Source: Flavobacterium sp. (GTDB taxonomy: Bacteria > Bacteroidota > Bacteroidia > Flavobacteriales > Flavobacteriaceae). From it: a stretch of 9,309 nucleotides of DNA. The stretch lies in assembly GCA_012032075.1 (NCBI GenBank), contig JAAURU010000114.1, positions 1 to 9,309 of the forward strand, in the 5' to 3' direction. A model generated the notes under the pieces. The model was not told the DNA's origin and made no database searches. It worked only from the letters and a program-made list of their open reading frames with translations. Positions 1-7,367 of this stretch are shown here, piece after piece (the first letter of the stretch is position 1; the number at the start of each line of letters is the position of its first letter). A program made the translations under genes and the position numbers.

Positions 1-1
1 A

Positions 2-1435
2 ATTCATGGAAAATATGATTATGTTTTTGTAGACGGAAATTTAGAAGAACATCCTTGGCAAACCATCGAAAACTATTTAAAAACGGGAGAGTTCAAATAC
101 TTTGGTTCAACCGTAATGCCTGGACCACAATTGCGTCAAGCTATACCATTTACAAAGAAAATTAAGGAACAATTCCCTAAAGTTATAACTGTTTGGGGTG
201 GTTATTTTGCTTCGAATCAATATAAAGTTTCATTAAACTCTGGTTATGTGGATTATGTCATTAATGGTCCAGGAGACAATACTTTTCCAGAATTAATTGA
301 AACTTTAAACGAAAAGAAAAAAGAAAATCTAATTCTTATAAAAAATCTAATTTATAAAGATGAAAATAGTAAAATAGTAAAAACCGCAGTTGAAGCTTTA
401 TTAGATCAAGATACGCTACCTAAATTTCCTTATGATTATTTGAACTCGTTTTATTCAGTAAAAAATTATTTGGCAAAAACCTTTATGGGAAATAAGACTT
501 TATCTTATCATTCTAGCATGGGTTGCCCTTTTTCTTGTTCATTTTGCGCAGTGGTTCCCATTTACAATGCTAAATGGAAAGGAATGTCAGCAAGTAGAAT
601 TTATGAAGATGTAAAATACTTTAAAGAAAAATATAATATAGATGCAATAGAATTTCATGATAACAATTTCTTCACCTCAAAGAAGAGAGTGCTAGAGTTT
701 TCAGAATTAATTTTAAACGACAATATAAGTTATTGGGGAGAAGGTAGAATTGATACTATCAATATGTACAGCGATGATGATTTAAAATTGATGCGAAAAG
801 CAGGTTGCAAAATGATATTTCTAGGTGCTGAAACTGGTAATGATGCTGTTTTAAAACAAATGAACAAAGGTGGAACACAATCGGGACAAATGATTAAAGA
901 TTTTGTACTTCGCATGAAAAAAGCCGATATTATTCCGGAATTATCTTTTGTATTAGGAATGCCAGCCAAAACTGAAAAAGAAGTTTATGATCAAATTTTG
1001 TGGGACATTAATTTCATTAAAGAAATAAAAGAAATCAATCCTAATGCAGAAATCATTATCTATTTATTTAGTCCTGTTCCTACTGAAGGTTCAGAATTGT
1101 ACCAACAAATTTTAGATGCTGGTTTTTCTTTTCCTGAAAAACTTGAAGATTGGATTTCACCAAGTTGGGAAAATTTTGATTTAAGGAAAAACCCTTTAAC
1201 TCCTTGGTTAAAACCTTATATGATTGATACCATTAAAAATTTCGAAACCGTTTTAAATGGGTATTATCCAACCGTTTCGGATTTCAGAATCAAAGGTTAT
1301 AAAAAACATGTATTACAATTAATTTCTGGAATTCGATATAAAACGGGAATCTATCATTATCCATATGAAATAAAAGCATTGCATAAACTTTGGAAATATC
1401 GTCAACCTGAAATCGAAGGATTTTATTCGGAATGA
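2..1435 (+). CDS. B12-binding-like radical SAM protein (5' end outside window)
   Basis: The reading frame is already open at base 2 and gives 477 residues before TGA; the ATG at 116 is internal, because residues before it continue the domain. About the first 140 residues resemble a cobalamin-binding Rossmann domain, with a V-WGGY strand-turn and then a VDYVINGPGDNTFPEL stretch where the family usually has VD-VV-GEGE-T. The radical SAM core follows: the 4Fe-4S cluster motif CxxxCxxC at visible residues 175, 179 and 182 (bases 524-547), HDNNFF near 219 and the SAM-pocket GAETG near 275. Enzymes of this class reduce SAM with the cluster and carry out radical chemistry, often methylation of unreactive carbons using cobalamin. 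No DxHxxG cobalamin motif is visible, although the N-terminus is cut off. The stop overlaps the next gene's ATG (ATGA, 1432-1435), so the two are probably co-translated. The substrate is unknown. Family assignment is firm; B12 use is inferred. Confidence 0.88.
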   Translation: MHGKYDYVFVDGNLEEHPWQTIENYLKTGEFKYFGSTVMPGPQLRQAIPFTKKIKEQFPKVITVWGGYFASNQYKVSLNSGYVDYVINGPGDNTFPELIETLNEKKKENLILIKNLIYKDENSKIVKTAVEALLDQDTLPKFPYDYLNSFYSVKNYLAKTFMGNKTLSYHSSMGCPFSCSFCAVVPIYNAKWKGMSASRIYEDVKYFKEKYNIDAIEFHDNNFFTSKKRVLEFSELILNDNISYWGEGRIDTINMYSDDDLKLMRKAGCKMIFLGAETGNDAVLKQMNKGGTQSGQMIKDFVLRMKKADIIPELSFVLGMPAKTEKEVYDQILWDINFIKEIKEINPNAEIIIYLFSPVPTEGSELYQQILDAGFSFPEKLEDWISPSWENFDLRKNPLTPWLKPYMIDTIKNFETVLNGYYPTVSDFRIKGYKKHVLQLISGIRYKTGIYHYPYEIKALHKLWKYRQPEIEGFYSE

Positions 1436-2093
1436 GAAATTTCATAAAGAAAATAACGCATCCTTTCTTAAAAATTGGTTTAAAATTATATTATTATAAA
1501 CCTAGAAAATATTGCTATGATGAAATTTGTGTAAAAGTTCATCCAGATGTTTTTCCACCATATTTAACTTTAAGCACAAAAATTTTGCTAGATTTTATAA
1601 AACCATTAGATTTAAGCAAGAAAAATTTTCTAGAATTAGGTTGTGGAAGTGGCATCATTTCTTTATTTGCGTCAAAAAAAGGAGCTAACGTTTTGCGTCT
1701 GATATTAATGAAACGGCTTTAGAATTTCTTAATAAAAATGCAATAAAAAACAATCTTCTACTTACAACAGTTCAATCTGATTTATTTGATTCCTTTGAAA
1801 AAATAAATTTTGAATACATCATCATTAATCCACCTTATTATCCTAAAAAACCAAAAAACATTAAAGAAAAAGCTTGGTTTTGTGGTGAAAATTTTGAGTA
1901 TTTTGAAAAGCTTTTTTATCAACTCAGTTCAAAAGTTGAATTTCAAAATGTTTTTATGATTTTATCTGAAGATTGCGAAATTTCTATAATTGAAAGTATT
2001 GCCTTCAAAAACAATTTATCGTTTCAATTAGTAGATAACAAAATAGTATTCAAAGAGAAAAATTACATTTACGCTGTCATTTGTAACAAATGA
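1432..2093 (+). CDS. NPPY-type SAM-dependent methyltransferase, one frameshift
   Basis: This is a class I methyltransferase of about 220 residues once one base is restored. Motif I, ELGCGSG, is at residues 68-74, and the catalytic NPPY is at corrected residues 133-136 (bases 1827-1838). NPPY is characteristic of enzymes that methylate amide or amino nitrogen, such as PrmC/HemK and N6-adenine methyltransferases. The lead-in FPPYLTLSTKILLDF also resembles the PrmC-like group. As given, the frame stops at 1722. Adding one T to the run at 1691-1694 continues GANV into FASDINETALEFLNK, the expected acidic SAM-ribose strand, and the frame then runs to TGA at 2091-2093. The gene starts inside the stop of the radical SAM gene, so they form a pair. 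It is too small, and in the wrong context, to be called prmC itself. Substrate is unknown. The break looks like a homopolymer error. Confidence 0.8.
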
Positions 2094-2131
2094 AGAATCA
2101 TTTTGTCTAATTAGTAAACTAGAAAAAATCC

Positions 2132-3445
2132 ATGAAAAAAATTCTCTTATTCACCGTACTCTATTTTAACTTAACTATTTCTGCTCAAGTAGAACCAAAA
2201 CTTCAAAAAATTGACAGTTTATTGACTTATTTAGAAAATAACGATAAATTCATGGGTTCATTAGCCATTCAAGAAGGAAATACTGTTGTTTTTGCAAAAG
2301 GGTATGGTTATAGTGATGTTAGTACCAAAACAAAAGCTAATGAAAACACCAAATATAAAATTGGCTCTATCAGTAAAACTTTAACTGCAGTTGTAATCAT
2401 GCAGTTAATCGAAGAAAAGAAATTAAAATTAGAAACCCCTTTAGCTACTTTTTATCCAAATGTTAAGAATGCTGATAAAATTACAATAGAAGCATTATTA
2501 CACCATAGATCTGGAATACCCGATTATATCAATCAAGACTCTATTACAAGTGAAGAATTAAAAGCACCCGATTTAAAGGAAGCTATTTTTACAAAAATTA
2601 CAAACTACGACTCCATATTTGAACCTGATAGTAAATTTCAATATAGTAATTCTAATTATTATTTATTAGGTGGAATTATTGAAAAAGTTACCAAAAAAAG
2701 CTATGCTGAAAATATTGACAAAAGAATTGTTTCAAAAATAGGTTTAAAAAACACTTTTTATCCCACAAAAGGAGTTCAAGTCTCAAATAATGAAGGTTTT
2801 TCTTATCTTCATGATGGTTCAAGCTGGGAAAAAGTTGAAGAATGGGAAAAAGATACTGCTTATGCTGCTGGAGCAATAGTTTCAACTCCTTCAGATTTAA
2901 CTAAATTTGTAAGTGCATTATTTCAGGGTAAATTGATTAAACCTTCTTCTTTGGAACAAATGAAAATACTTAAAGACGGTTATGGAAAATCTTTATTTCA
3001 ATTTCCTTTTGGTGAAAGACGTTTTTATGGTCATAATGGTAAGATAGAAGGATTCAACTCAACTCTTGGCTATTATCCAAAAGAACAATTGAGCATTTCT
3101 TTACTTGTTAATGGAGATAACTTTAACACCAATGATATAATGATTGGGGTTTTAAGTATTTATTACAAGTTGCCATTTCCTTTTCCATCATTTAAAAAAA
3201 TCAACCAAGAGCTAATCTCAAAATATTCAGGAATATATATTTCAAAAGATATTGCTTTAAAAATTACTATTTTTGAAAAAGAAGGAGAACTTTTGGCTCA
3301 AGCCACAGGACAAAGCTCTTTTTTATTGACAATGCAAGATGAAAAAACATTTATTTTTGCACCAGCAGGTATTACAATAATTTTTGATCAAAATAATTTA
3401 ATTTTAAACCAAGGTGGTGTAAAATTAAACTTTACAAAAGAATAA
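2132..3445 (+). CDS. Exported serine hydrolase, beta-lactamase (class C)/PBP-like family
   Basis: The protein has 437 residues. It begins with a signal peptide (MKK, then a hydrophobic stretch, then SA before Gln19), so it should act in the periplasm or at the outer surface. The serine beta-lactamase-like domain spans about residues 25-340. It shows SISK (SxxK) at 79-82 with Ser79 as nucleophile, LLHHRSGIPDY near 122-132, YSN (YxN) at 171-173, and HNG at 301-303 in the place of the KTG-type triad. The last 80 or so residues, starting near KYSGIY, form a small beta-rich domain of the kind that often follows these hydrolases. Such proteins include D-aminopeptidases, esterases and peptidoglycan-trimming enzymes; the sequence does not say which, and resistance should not be assumed. 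It begins 38 bases after the methyltransferase with no convincing promoter between, and its TAA overlaps the next ATG by one base. Confidence 0.88.
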   Translation: MKKILLFTVLYFNLTISAQVEPKLQKIDSLLTYLENNDKFMGSLAIQEGNTVVFAKGYGYSDVSTKTKANENTKYKIGSISKTLTAVVIMQLIEEKKLKLETPLATFYPNVKNADKITIEALLHHRSGIPDYINQDSITSEELKAPDLKEAIFTKITNYDSIFEPDSKFQYSNSNYYLLGGIIEKVTKKSYAENIDKRIVSKIGLKNTFYPTKGVQVSNNEGFSYLHDGSSWEKVEEWEKDTAYAAGAIVSTPSDLTKFVSALFQGKLIKPSSLEQMKILKDGYGKSLFQFPFGERRFYGHNGKIEGFNSTLGYYPKEQLSISLLVNGDNFNTNDIMIGVLSIYYKLPFPFPSFKKINQELISKYSGIYISKDIALKITIFEKEGELLAQATGQSSFLLTMQDEKTFIFAPAGITIIFDQNNLILNQGGVKLNFTKE

Positions 3446-4176
3446 TGGAACTAATATCAAAAATTCCTAATCCAGTTTTACTAAAGATCAAAGCAGTTAC
3501 TAACGGGAAATATTTAGACATTGTAGGCCTTATTATTGTTCTTTTAGGATCATTTTATTTGGAGTATCACAAAACCAAAATTCCAATAACTTTAGGAAAA
3601 ACTAGTTATAATTTCCCTTTGGGTATTTTTTCTATTTTAAACGTTGGCTTTTCTATGGTTGGAACAAGACTTGTGACCAAAAAGAACAACTTAGGAAATT
3701 TTATCCATACATTTAACACTTTTCTTAGCGGTGCAATAGACCATTTATTAGGAAATTTAGCTGCTTTTTTAACATATCCAGTTTCTGTAATAGGAAATTA
3801 TTTAGCTTATAAAGTTTGGAAAAAGAAAATGGTATTGAATAGTATTGATGCTATTTTTTATCGCAATTTAATTTTAGGAATGTTACTTTCATTTCTCTTA
3901 AACTTTATAGGATTTTACTATTTATCTACAGGAGAAATAAAATGGAGTTTGTATTTTGCAATTGCAATTCCAGCTGGAATAACTTTTGGTGGCACTTTCA
4001 ACACTCCTAGAATGTATCCTGACAACTGGTTAATGTGGCAAATTTATAATTTATCTAAAGTGATTCAATGTGTTATGCTTCTTAATATTGCTAACATTTT
4101 CAAATATGTTTTTTACTTTATTAATGCAATACTTGGTTACATTACTTGGAAAGACGATAAAGCCAAACAATTATAG
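3445..4176 (+). CDS. PnuC-like inner-membrane transporter
   Basis: This 243-residue protein is very hydrophobic, with about six or seven membrane spans (roughly residues 24-40, 58-74, 92-124, 140-160, 167-183, 203-215 and 217-234). Two places recall the PnuC vitamin-precursor transporters: a GNLAAFLTYPVSVIGNYLAYKVW stretch cut by a turn near residues 103-125, and the signature DNWLMW at 193-198, followed by two spans and a GYITWKDD end. PnuC proteins move nicotinamide riboside, and related PnuT/PnuX proteins move thiamine or riboflavin, by facilitated diffusion coupled to phosphorylation inside the cell. No TPP or other riboswitch is visible upstream, so the cargo cannot be named. The ATG at 3445 overlaps the TAA of the hydrolase gene, which implies translational coupling. 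The 3' end overlaps the convergent LacI-family gene by six bases. The assignment rests on motif likeness alone. Confidence 0.6.
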   Translation: MELISKIPNPVLLKIKAVTNGKYLDIVGLIIVLLGSFYLEYHKTKIPITLGKTSYNFPLGIFSILNVGFSMVGTRLVTKKNNLGNFIHTFNTFLSGAIDHLLGNLAAFLTYPVSVIGNYLAYKVWKKKMVLNSIDAIFYRNLILGMLLSFLLNFIGFYYLSTGEIKWSLYFAIAIPAGITFGGTFNTPRMYPDNWLMWQIYNLSKVIQCVMLLNIANIFKYVFYFINAILGYITWKDDKAKQL

Positions 4177-5194
4177 TTTTCGAGTAGAATCTCTTTGTCT
4201 TAATTCTGTTTTAATAACTACCGTTTTATAAGTTGGAAATTCCTCTGGTTTAGAAGTTAATCGATCAATTAGTAAAGTTGCCGCTTTTTCACCTATTTCT
4301 GGAGCATGCTGACTTACGGTTGATAAACTAGGTGTTAATCGCTTAGACCACACACCATCAGCAAAGCCAATAATATTTAGTTCTTCTGGAATTTTATATC
4401 CTTTTTCAATGCAAATTTCAAGGCTTTTGTTGCTGATTGTTCATCCACAGCAAATACACCATCTACCTTATTATTTGATAAAAGCTCTTTCAGCTTTTTA
4501 TCAAAACCATTTCATCATTTTCAATCAGAATTAAATCCTCATTAAAATTCATTTTATTTAATTCCAATGCTTTTTTGTAGCCTTCAAAACGCAATTTTCC
4601 AACACTCAAATTGTGTATAGTAGAAATTAACGCAACTTTTTTACAACCTAAATTTATTAAATGTTGTGTAGCGTCAAAAGCCGAATCTAAATCATCTACA
4701 ATAACTTTATCTGATGGAATTAAATCAGTTACCCTATCGAACATAACTATAGGAGTTCCACTTTTAATTATGGCATCATAATGCTGAAATTTTTTAGTCA
4801 ACTGAGCTTCTTCTGAAATTGACAAAATAAATCCATCTACTGCACCATTATTCAACATTTCCATCAGTTGTATTTCTCTTTCTAGAGATTCGTTAGAAAT
4901 TGCAGTAACAATATTGTAACCTCTTTTCCTTGCCACATTTTCAACACCACTAAAAACTTTGGCAAAAAAAGAATTTAAGATATTAGGTATTATTACACCA
5001 ATTGTGTTAGTCTTTTGATACTTTAAATTTTTAGCCATTAAATTTGGCTTATAATTTTTAAGCTGAGCAAACTCTTTAATACGATCTTTAGTAGCTTGAC
5101 TAATTTCTGGACTGTCACTCAAGGCTTTTGAAACAGTAGAAATAGAAACTCCTAACTCTTTTGCAATTTGTTTTAAAGTAGCTTTAGACTTCAT
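4171..5194 (-). CDS. LacI-family transcriptional regulator, two frameshifts
   Basis: On the minus strand from ATG 5194-5192 to TAA 4173-4171; restoring two bases gives about 341 residues, normal for LacI proteins. The N-terminus is a classic LacI helix-turn-helix, TLKQIAKELGVSISTVSKAL at residues 6-25, followed by the hinge PNLMAKNLK (50-58). From TIGVIIP (64) onward it is a periplasmic-binding-protein-like sugar sensor, with VIVDD and LGCKKVALI strands and, near the end, IIGFADGVWSKRLTPSLSTV, the usual LacI effector-domain close. The first break is at the A run 4503-4506 (one base missing), after which the frame reads into DKKLKELLSNNKVDGVFAVD. The second is at GG 4422-4423 (one base missing), after which ICIEKGYKIPEELN follows. 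Members usually repress sugar-use genes and release DNA on binding a sugar. No sugar gene is in view, so the target is unknown; a palindrome upstream may serve autoregulation. Confidence 0.9.
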
Positions 5195-5239
5195 AATTAA
5201 TATTTAATGGGTAAAAATAATAATTTTAATCTTGTAAAC

Positions 5240-5255
5240 ATAGTAAACGTACTAT
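5240..5255. promoter_or_regulatory. Candidate LacI-family operator
   Basis: ATAGTA-AACG-TACTAT is a perfect 6+6 inverted repeat around a 4-base centre containing CG, the general shape of LacI-family operators. It lies 45 bases upstream of the minus-strand regulator's start codon and about 80 bases before the rplM -33 element, so autoregulation is the simplest reading. It also overlaps a direct repeat, GTAAAC at 5234-5239 and 5243-5248. Symmetry and position are seen; the function is inferred. Confidence 0.4.
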
Positions 5256-5334
5256 TTAGAAAACTATTTTATTCCTAATTTAGTATATCGCTATGTAAAA
5301 TTTTAAGATTACACAAATAATATATAAAAGCAGT

Positions 5335-5364
5335 TTGCATATATAATAAATAATTGTACTTTTG
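5335..5364 (+). promoter_or_regulatory. Bacteroidota-type promoter of the rplM operon
   Basis: TTG at 5335-5337, then 19 bases, then TACTTTTG at 5357-5364, which matches the Bacteroidota sigma-70 consensus TTG-N(about 19)-TAnnTTTG exactly. Transcription would start around 5370, giving a leader of about 40 bases before the GTG start of rplM. Confidence 0.8.
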
Positions 5365-5367
5365 CAC

Positions 5368-5404
5368 TCCCTTAATTGGGAATGGAATGTTTAATTTAAA
5401 TTAA
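5368..5404 (+). promoter_or_regulatory. Short rplM leader with hairpin and palindrome
   Basis: Between the promoter and rplM lie a small stem TCCC/GGGA (5368-5371 with 5378-5381, loop TTAATT) and a perfect 14-base palindrome TTAATTTAAATTAA (5391-5404) just before the start codon. L13 autoregulates its operon through the leader in other bacteria, so a control role is possible. The stem is short and AT-rich palindromes arise easily by chance here. Confidence 0.25.
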
Positions 5405-5409
5405 TTATT

Positions 5410-5866
5410 GTGAACACATTAAGCTACAAAACAGTGTCAACAAACAAAGCAACTGCTCAAAAAGAGTGGATTGTGGTTGATGCTGAAGGACATAACTTAG
5501 GTCGTTTTGCTTCAAAAGTAGCTATGCTATTGAGAGGTAAATACAAGCCAAGTTATAGCCCTCACGTTGATTGTGGAGATAACGTAATTGTTATCAACGC
5601 AGAAAAAATCAACCTTTACTGGTAACAAGCTAGATGACAAAATTTATATGCGTCATACAGGTTATCCAGGAGGTCAAAGAACTTTAACTGCTAAAGTACA
5701 GCAGCAAAAAAATCCAGCTATTTTAGTAGAAAAAGCTGTAAAAGGAATGTTACCTAAAAATAAATTAGGTGCTGAATTATTCCGCAATTTGAATGTATTT
5801 GTAGGTACTGAGCATACACATGGTGCTCAAAAACCTAAAACCATTAACCTAAACGATCTTAAGTAA
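5410..5866 (+). CDS. rplM: 50S ribosomal protein L13 (uL13), one frameshift
   Basis: Early-assembling protein of the large ribosomal subunit that binds 23S rRNA. The start is GTG at 5410 (MNTLSYKTVS), which matches the usual flavobacterial N-terminus; no in-frame ATG serves as well. Family marks include EWIVVDAEGHNLGR, SPHVDCGDNVIVINAEKI, YMRHTGYPGG and the C-terminal NKLGAELFRNLNVF with GTEHTHGAQKPK. As given, the frame stops at 5625. Removing one base from the CCTTT stretch at 5613-5617 joins INAEKIN to LTGNKLDDK (or FTGNKL) and gives 151 residues, the normal length. Because L13 is essential, the extra base is almost certainly a sequencing error. It is the first gene after the Bacteroidota promoter, and its TAA overlaps the ATG of rpsI by one base. 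Confidence 0.96.
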
Positions 5867-6252
5867 TGGCAGTTATCCACAAAATAGGAAGAAGAAAATG
5901 TGCTGTTGCACGTGTTTATGTTACAGAAGGAACAGGTAAAATCACTGTTAACAAAAAAGAATTTACAACTTATTTCCCTACTGCTACTTTACAGTACAAA
6001 GTTTTACAACCGTTAGCAATGACAGAAAATGCTGAAAACTTCGACGTAAAAGTAAATGTTTATGGAGGTGGTTCAACAGGACAAGCAGAAGCTGTAAGAA
6101 TGGCTTTAGCAAGAGTAATGTGTGAAGTAGAAGCTGAAAACAGAGCTATTTTAAAACCAGAAGGATTATTAACAAGAGATCCAAGAATGGTAGAGCGTAA
6201 GAAATTTGGTCAGAAGAAAGCACGTAAGAGATTCCAATTCTCGAAACGTTAA
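5866..6252 (+). CDS. rpsI: 30S ribosomal protein S9 (uS9)
   Basis: This 128-residue small-subunit protein lies in the head of the 30S subunit, and its C-terminal tail reaches the P-site tRNA. It begins MAVIHKIGRRKCAVARVY, has the core GGGSTGQAEAVRMALARVM, and ends in the conserved basic tail KKARKRFQFSKR with terminal Arg, all typical of S9. The frame is intact and full length, unlike its neighbours. The ATG overlaps the rplM stop (TAATG), giving the usual L13-S9 translational coupling that keeps the two proteins in step. Confidence 0.98.
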   Translation: MAVIHKIGRRKCAVARVYVTEGTGKITVNKKEFTTYFPTATLQYKVLQPLAMTENAENFDVKVNVYGGGSTGQAEAVRMALARVMCEVEAENRAILKPEGLLTRDPRMVERKKFGQKKARKRFQFSKR

Positions 6253-6253
6253 T

Positions 6254-6299
6254 CTAATAAATATTGTCACACTGAGCTTGTCGAAGTGTCCTTTATTAG
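6254..6299. repeat. Flavobacterial intergenic palindromic repeat
   Basis: The core at 6266-6290 (GTCACACTGAG, CTTGTCGAAGTGTC) is a sequence I recognise as recurring between genes in many flavobacterial genomes. It can fold by ACACT/AGTGT (6269-6273 with 6285-6289). It is framed by a perfect 8-base inverted repeat, CTAATAAA at 6254-6261 and TTTATTAG at 6292-6299. It starts two bases after the rpsI stop. There is no T-run, so it is not a standard intrinsic terminator; it may protect or shape the 3' end of the rplM-rpsI message. Its dispersal in this genome cannot be tested from one copy. Confidence 0.6.
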
Positions 6300-6350
6300 T
6301 AGAACAAAAATTATTACAATTAAAATTGAATTTAAAACAAAGTTGCCGAT

Positions 6351-6415
6351 ATTCCTTGTAAAAAGGGAATTAGTTTAGCATCTAAATTTTCAAGACTAAC
6401 GCAAGTAACTACTTG
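6351..6415 (+). promoter_or_regulatory. Possible structured 5' leader of rpsB-tsf
   Basis: Three potential stems follow one another before rpsB: ATTCC/GGAAT (6351-6355 with 6366-6370), a nested pair TTAGT/ACTAA (6370-6374 with 6395-6399) enclosing TTTAG/CTAAA (6374-6378 with 6382-6386; the two left arms share T6374), and CAAGT/ACTTG (6402-6406 with 6411-6415). S2 represses its own operon through a leader RNA in some bacteria, so an S2-binding element is possible. No clear TAnnTTTG promoter is found between rpsI and rpsB, and short stems are common in AT-rich DNA. Confidence 0.3.
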
Positions 6416-6451
6416 GAAATTGCTATAACACGGAACGTAAACTATTACACA

Positions 6452-7224
6452 ATGGCAAACAAAATTGACGTTAAAGAGTTATTAGAAGCAGGTGTTCATT
6501 TTGGACACATGACTCGTAAATGGGACCCAAATATGGCTCCTTACATTTATATGGAACGTAATGGTATTCATATCATTAATCTATATAAAACTGCAGCAAA
6601 AATTGAAGAAGCAAACGAGGCTTTGAAAAAAATCGCTGCATCGGGAAGAAAAGTATTATTCGTAGCTACTAAAAAACAAGCTAAAGATATTGTTGCTGAA
6701 AAAGCAGCAGCTTGTAACATGCCTTATATCACTGAAAGATGGCCAGGTGGTATGCTAACTAATTTCATCACTATTCGTAAAGCGGTTAAGAAAATGGCTT
6801 CTATCGATAGAATGAAAAAGATGGTACTTTTAATACACTTTCTAAAAAAGAAAAATTACAAGTTGATCGTTTACGCGCAAAATTAGACAAAAACTTAGGT
6901 TCAATCGCAGATATGTCTAGATTACCTGCTGCTCTATTTGTAGTTGACGTTAAAGCTGAACACATCGCAATAAAAGAAGCTCAAAAATTAAACATTCCAG
7001 TTTTTGCAATGGTTGATACAAATTCGGATCCACGTCCAATTGATTTTGTTATTCCTGCAAATGATGATGCTTCTAAATCTATTGAAAAAGTGTTAGGCTT
7101 AGTTTCAAGTGCTATTGTAGAAGGTCTTGCTGATAGAAAATCTGACAAAGAAGAGGAAGATCAACCAACTAAAAAAGTTGCTGAAGCTCCAGTAGAGGCT
7201 AAAACAACTTCAACAGAAGAATAA
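6452..7224 (+). CDS. rpsB: 30S ribosomal protein S2 (uS2), one frameshift
   Basis: Small-subunit protein that bridges the 30S head and body; it joins late and helps recruit S1. The ATG at 6452 (MANKIDVKELLEAGVHFGH) is chosen because it gives the conserved N-terminus; an in-frame ATG 39 bases upstream only adds residues foreign to the family. Marks: HMTRKWDPNM, YMERNGIHIINLYKT, RWPGGMLTNF, LPAALFVVDVKAEHIA and VDTNSDPRPIDFVIPANDDA. The frame is lost at the A run 6815-6819. One extra A turns MKKMVLLIHF into MKKDGTFNTLSKKEK, and the frame continues to TAA 7222-7224, giving 257 residues, the usual length. The end is an acidic, low-complexity tail typical of flavobacterial S2. The gene is essential, so the break is a likely sequencing error. 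Confidence 0.96.
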
Positions 7225-7231
7225 ATACTAT

Positions 7232-7336
7232 AAATTCCAAAAAGTTAAATTCCAAGTTCCAAAAAATCAAAAACTAATTGTTTACGATTTAATAAAGTTG
7301 GAATTTGGGATTTAATCGTTGGAATTTCTTTTTTTT
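7232..7336 (+). terminator. Long hairpin with T-run between rpsB and tsf (attenuator candidate)
   Basis: An imperfect palindrome starts seven bases after the rpsB stop. The outer stem pairs 7232-7240 (AAATTCCAA) with 7319-7327 (TTGGAATTT), nine pairs. After a 3x2 internal loop, an inner stem pairs 7244-7262 with 7298-7316, 19 pairs with three G.U wobbles and no mismatch. The loop is 35 bases. One base later a run of eight T follows (7329-7336). The wobbles pair in + strand RNA but would be mismatches in minus-strand RNA, which suggests an RNA role. It could partly stop transcription before tsf, or mark processing. The AATTCCAA units also resemble a repeat type I associate with flavobacterial spacers. 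Confidence 0.5.
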
Positions 7337-7367
7337 ACACAAATTTTAAATATTAAATAAAAATAAT

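Noticed and set aside
730..969. Minus-strand open frame inside the radical SAM gene
   Set aside because: It lies opposite a well-supported domain and its product resembles no protein I know.
1432..2093. True pseudogene decay of the methyltransferase
   Set aside because: All motifs are intact after one added T, and essential genes in the window show the same kind of break.
2094..2131. Promoter before the serine hydrolase (TCATTTTG at 2098-2105)
   Set aside because: One mismatch to TAnnTTTG and only 14 bases from the nearest TTG; too weak to call.
2688..2885. Minus-strand open frame inside the serine hydrolase gene
   Set aside because: Antisense to conserved hydrolase sequence, with a low-complexity product rich in Leu, Phe and Gln.
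6413..6451. In-frame ATG 13 codons upstream of rpsB, a longer S2 start
   Set aside because: The extra residues do not match S2, and the ATG at 6452 gives the conserved MANKIDVKELLEAGVHFGH start.
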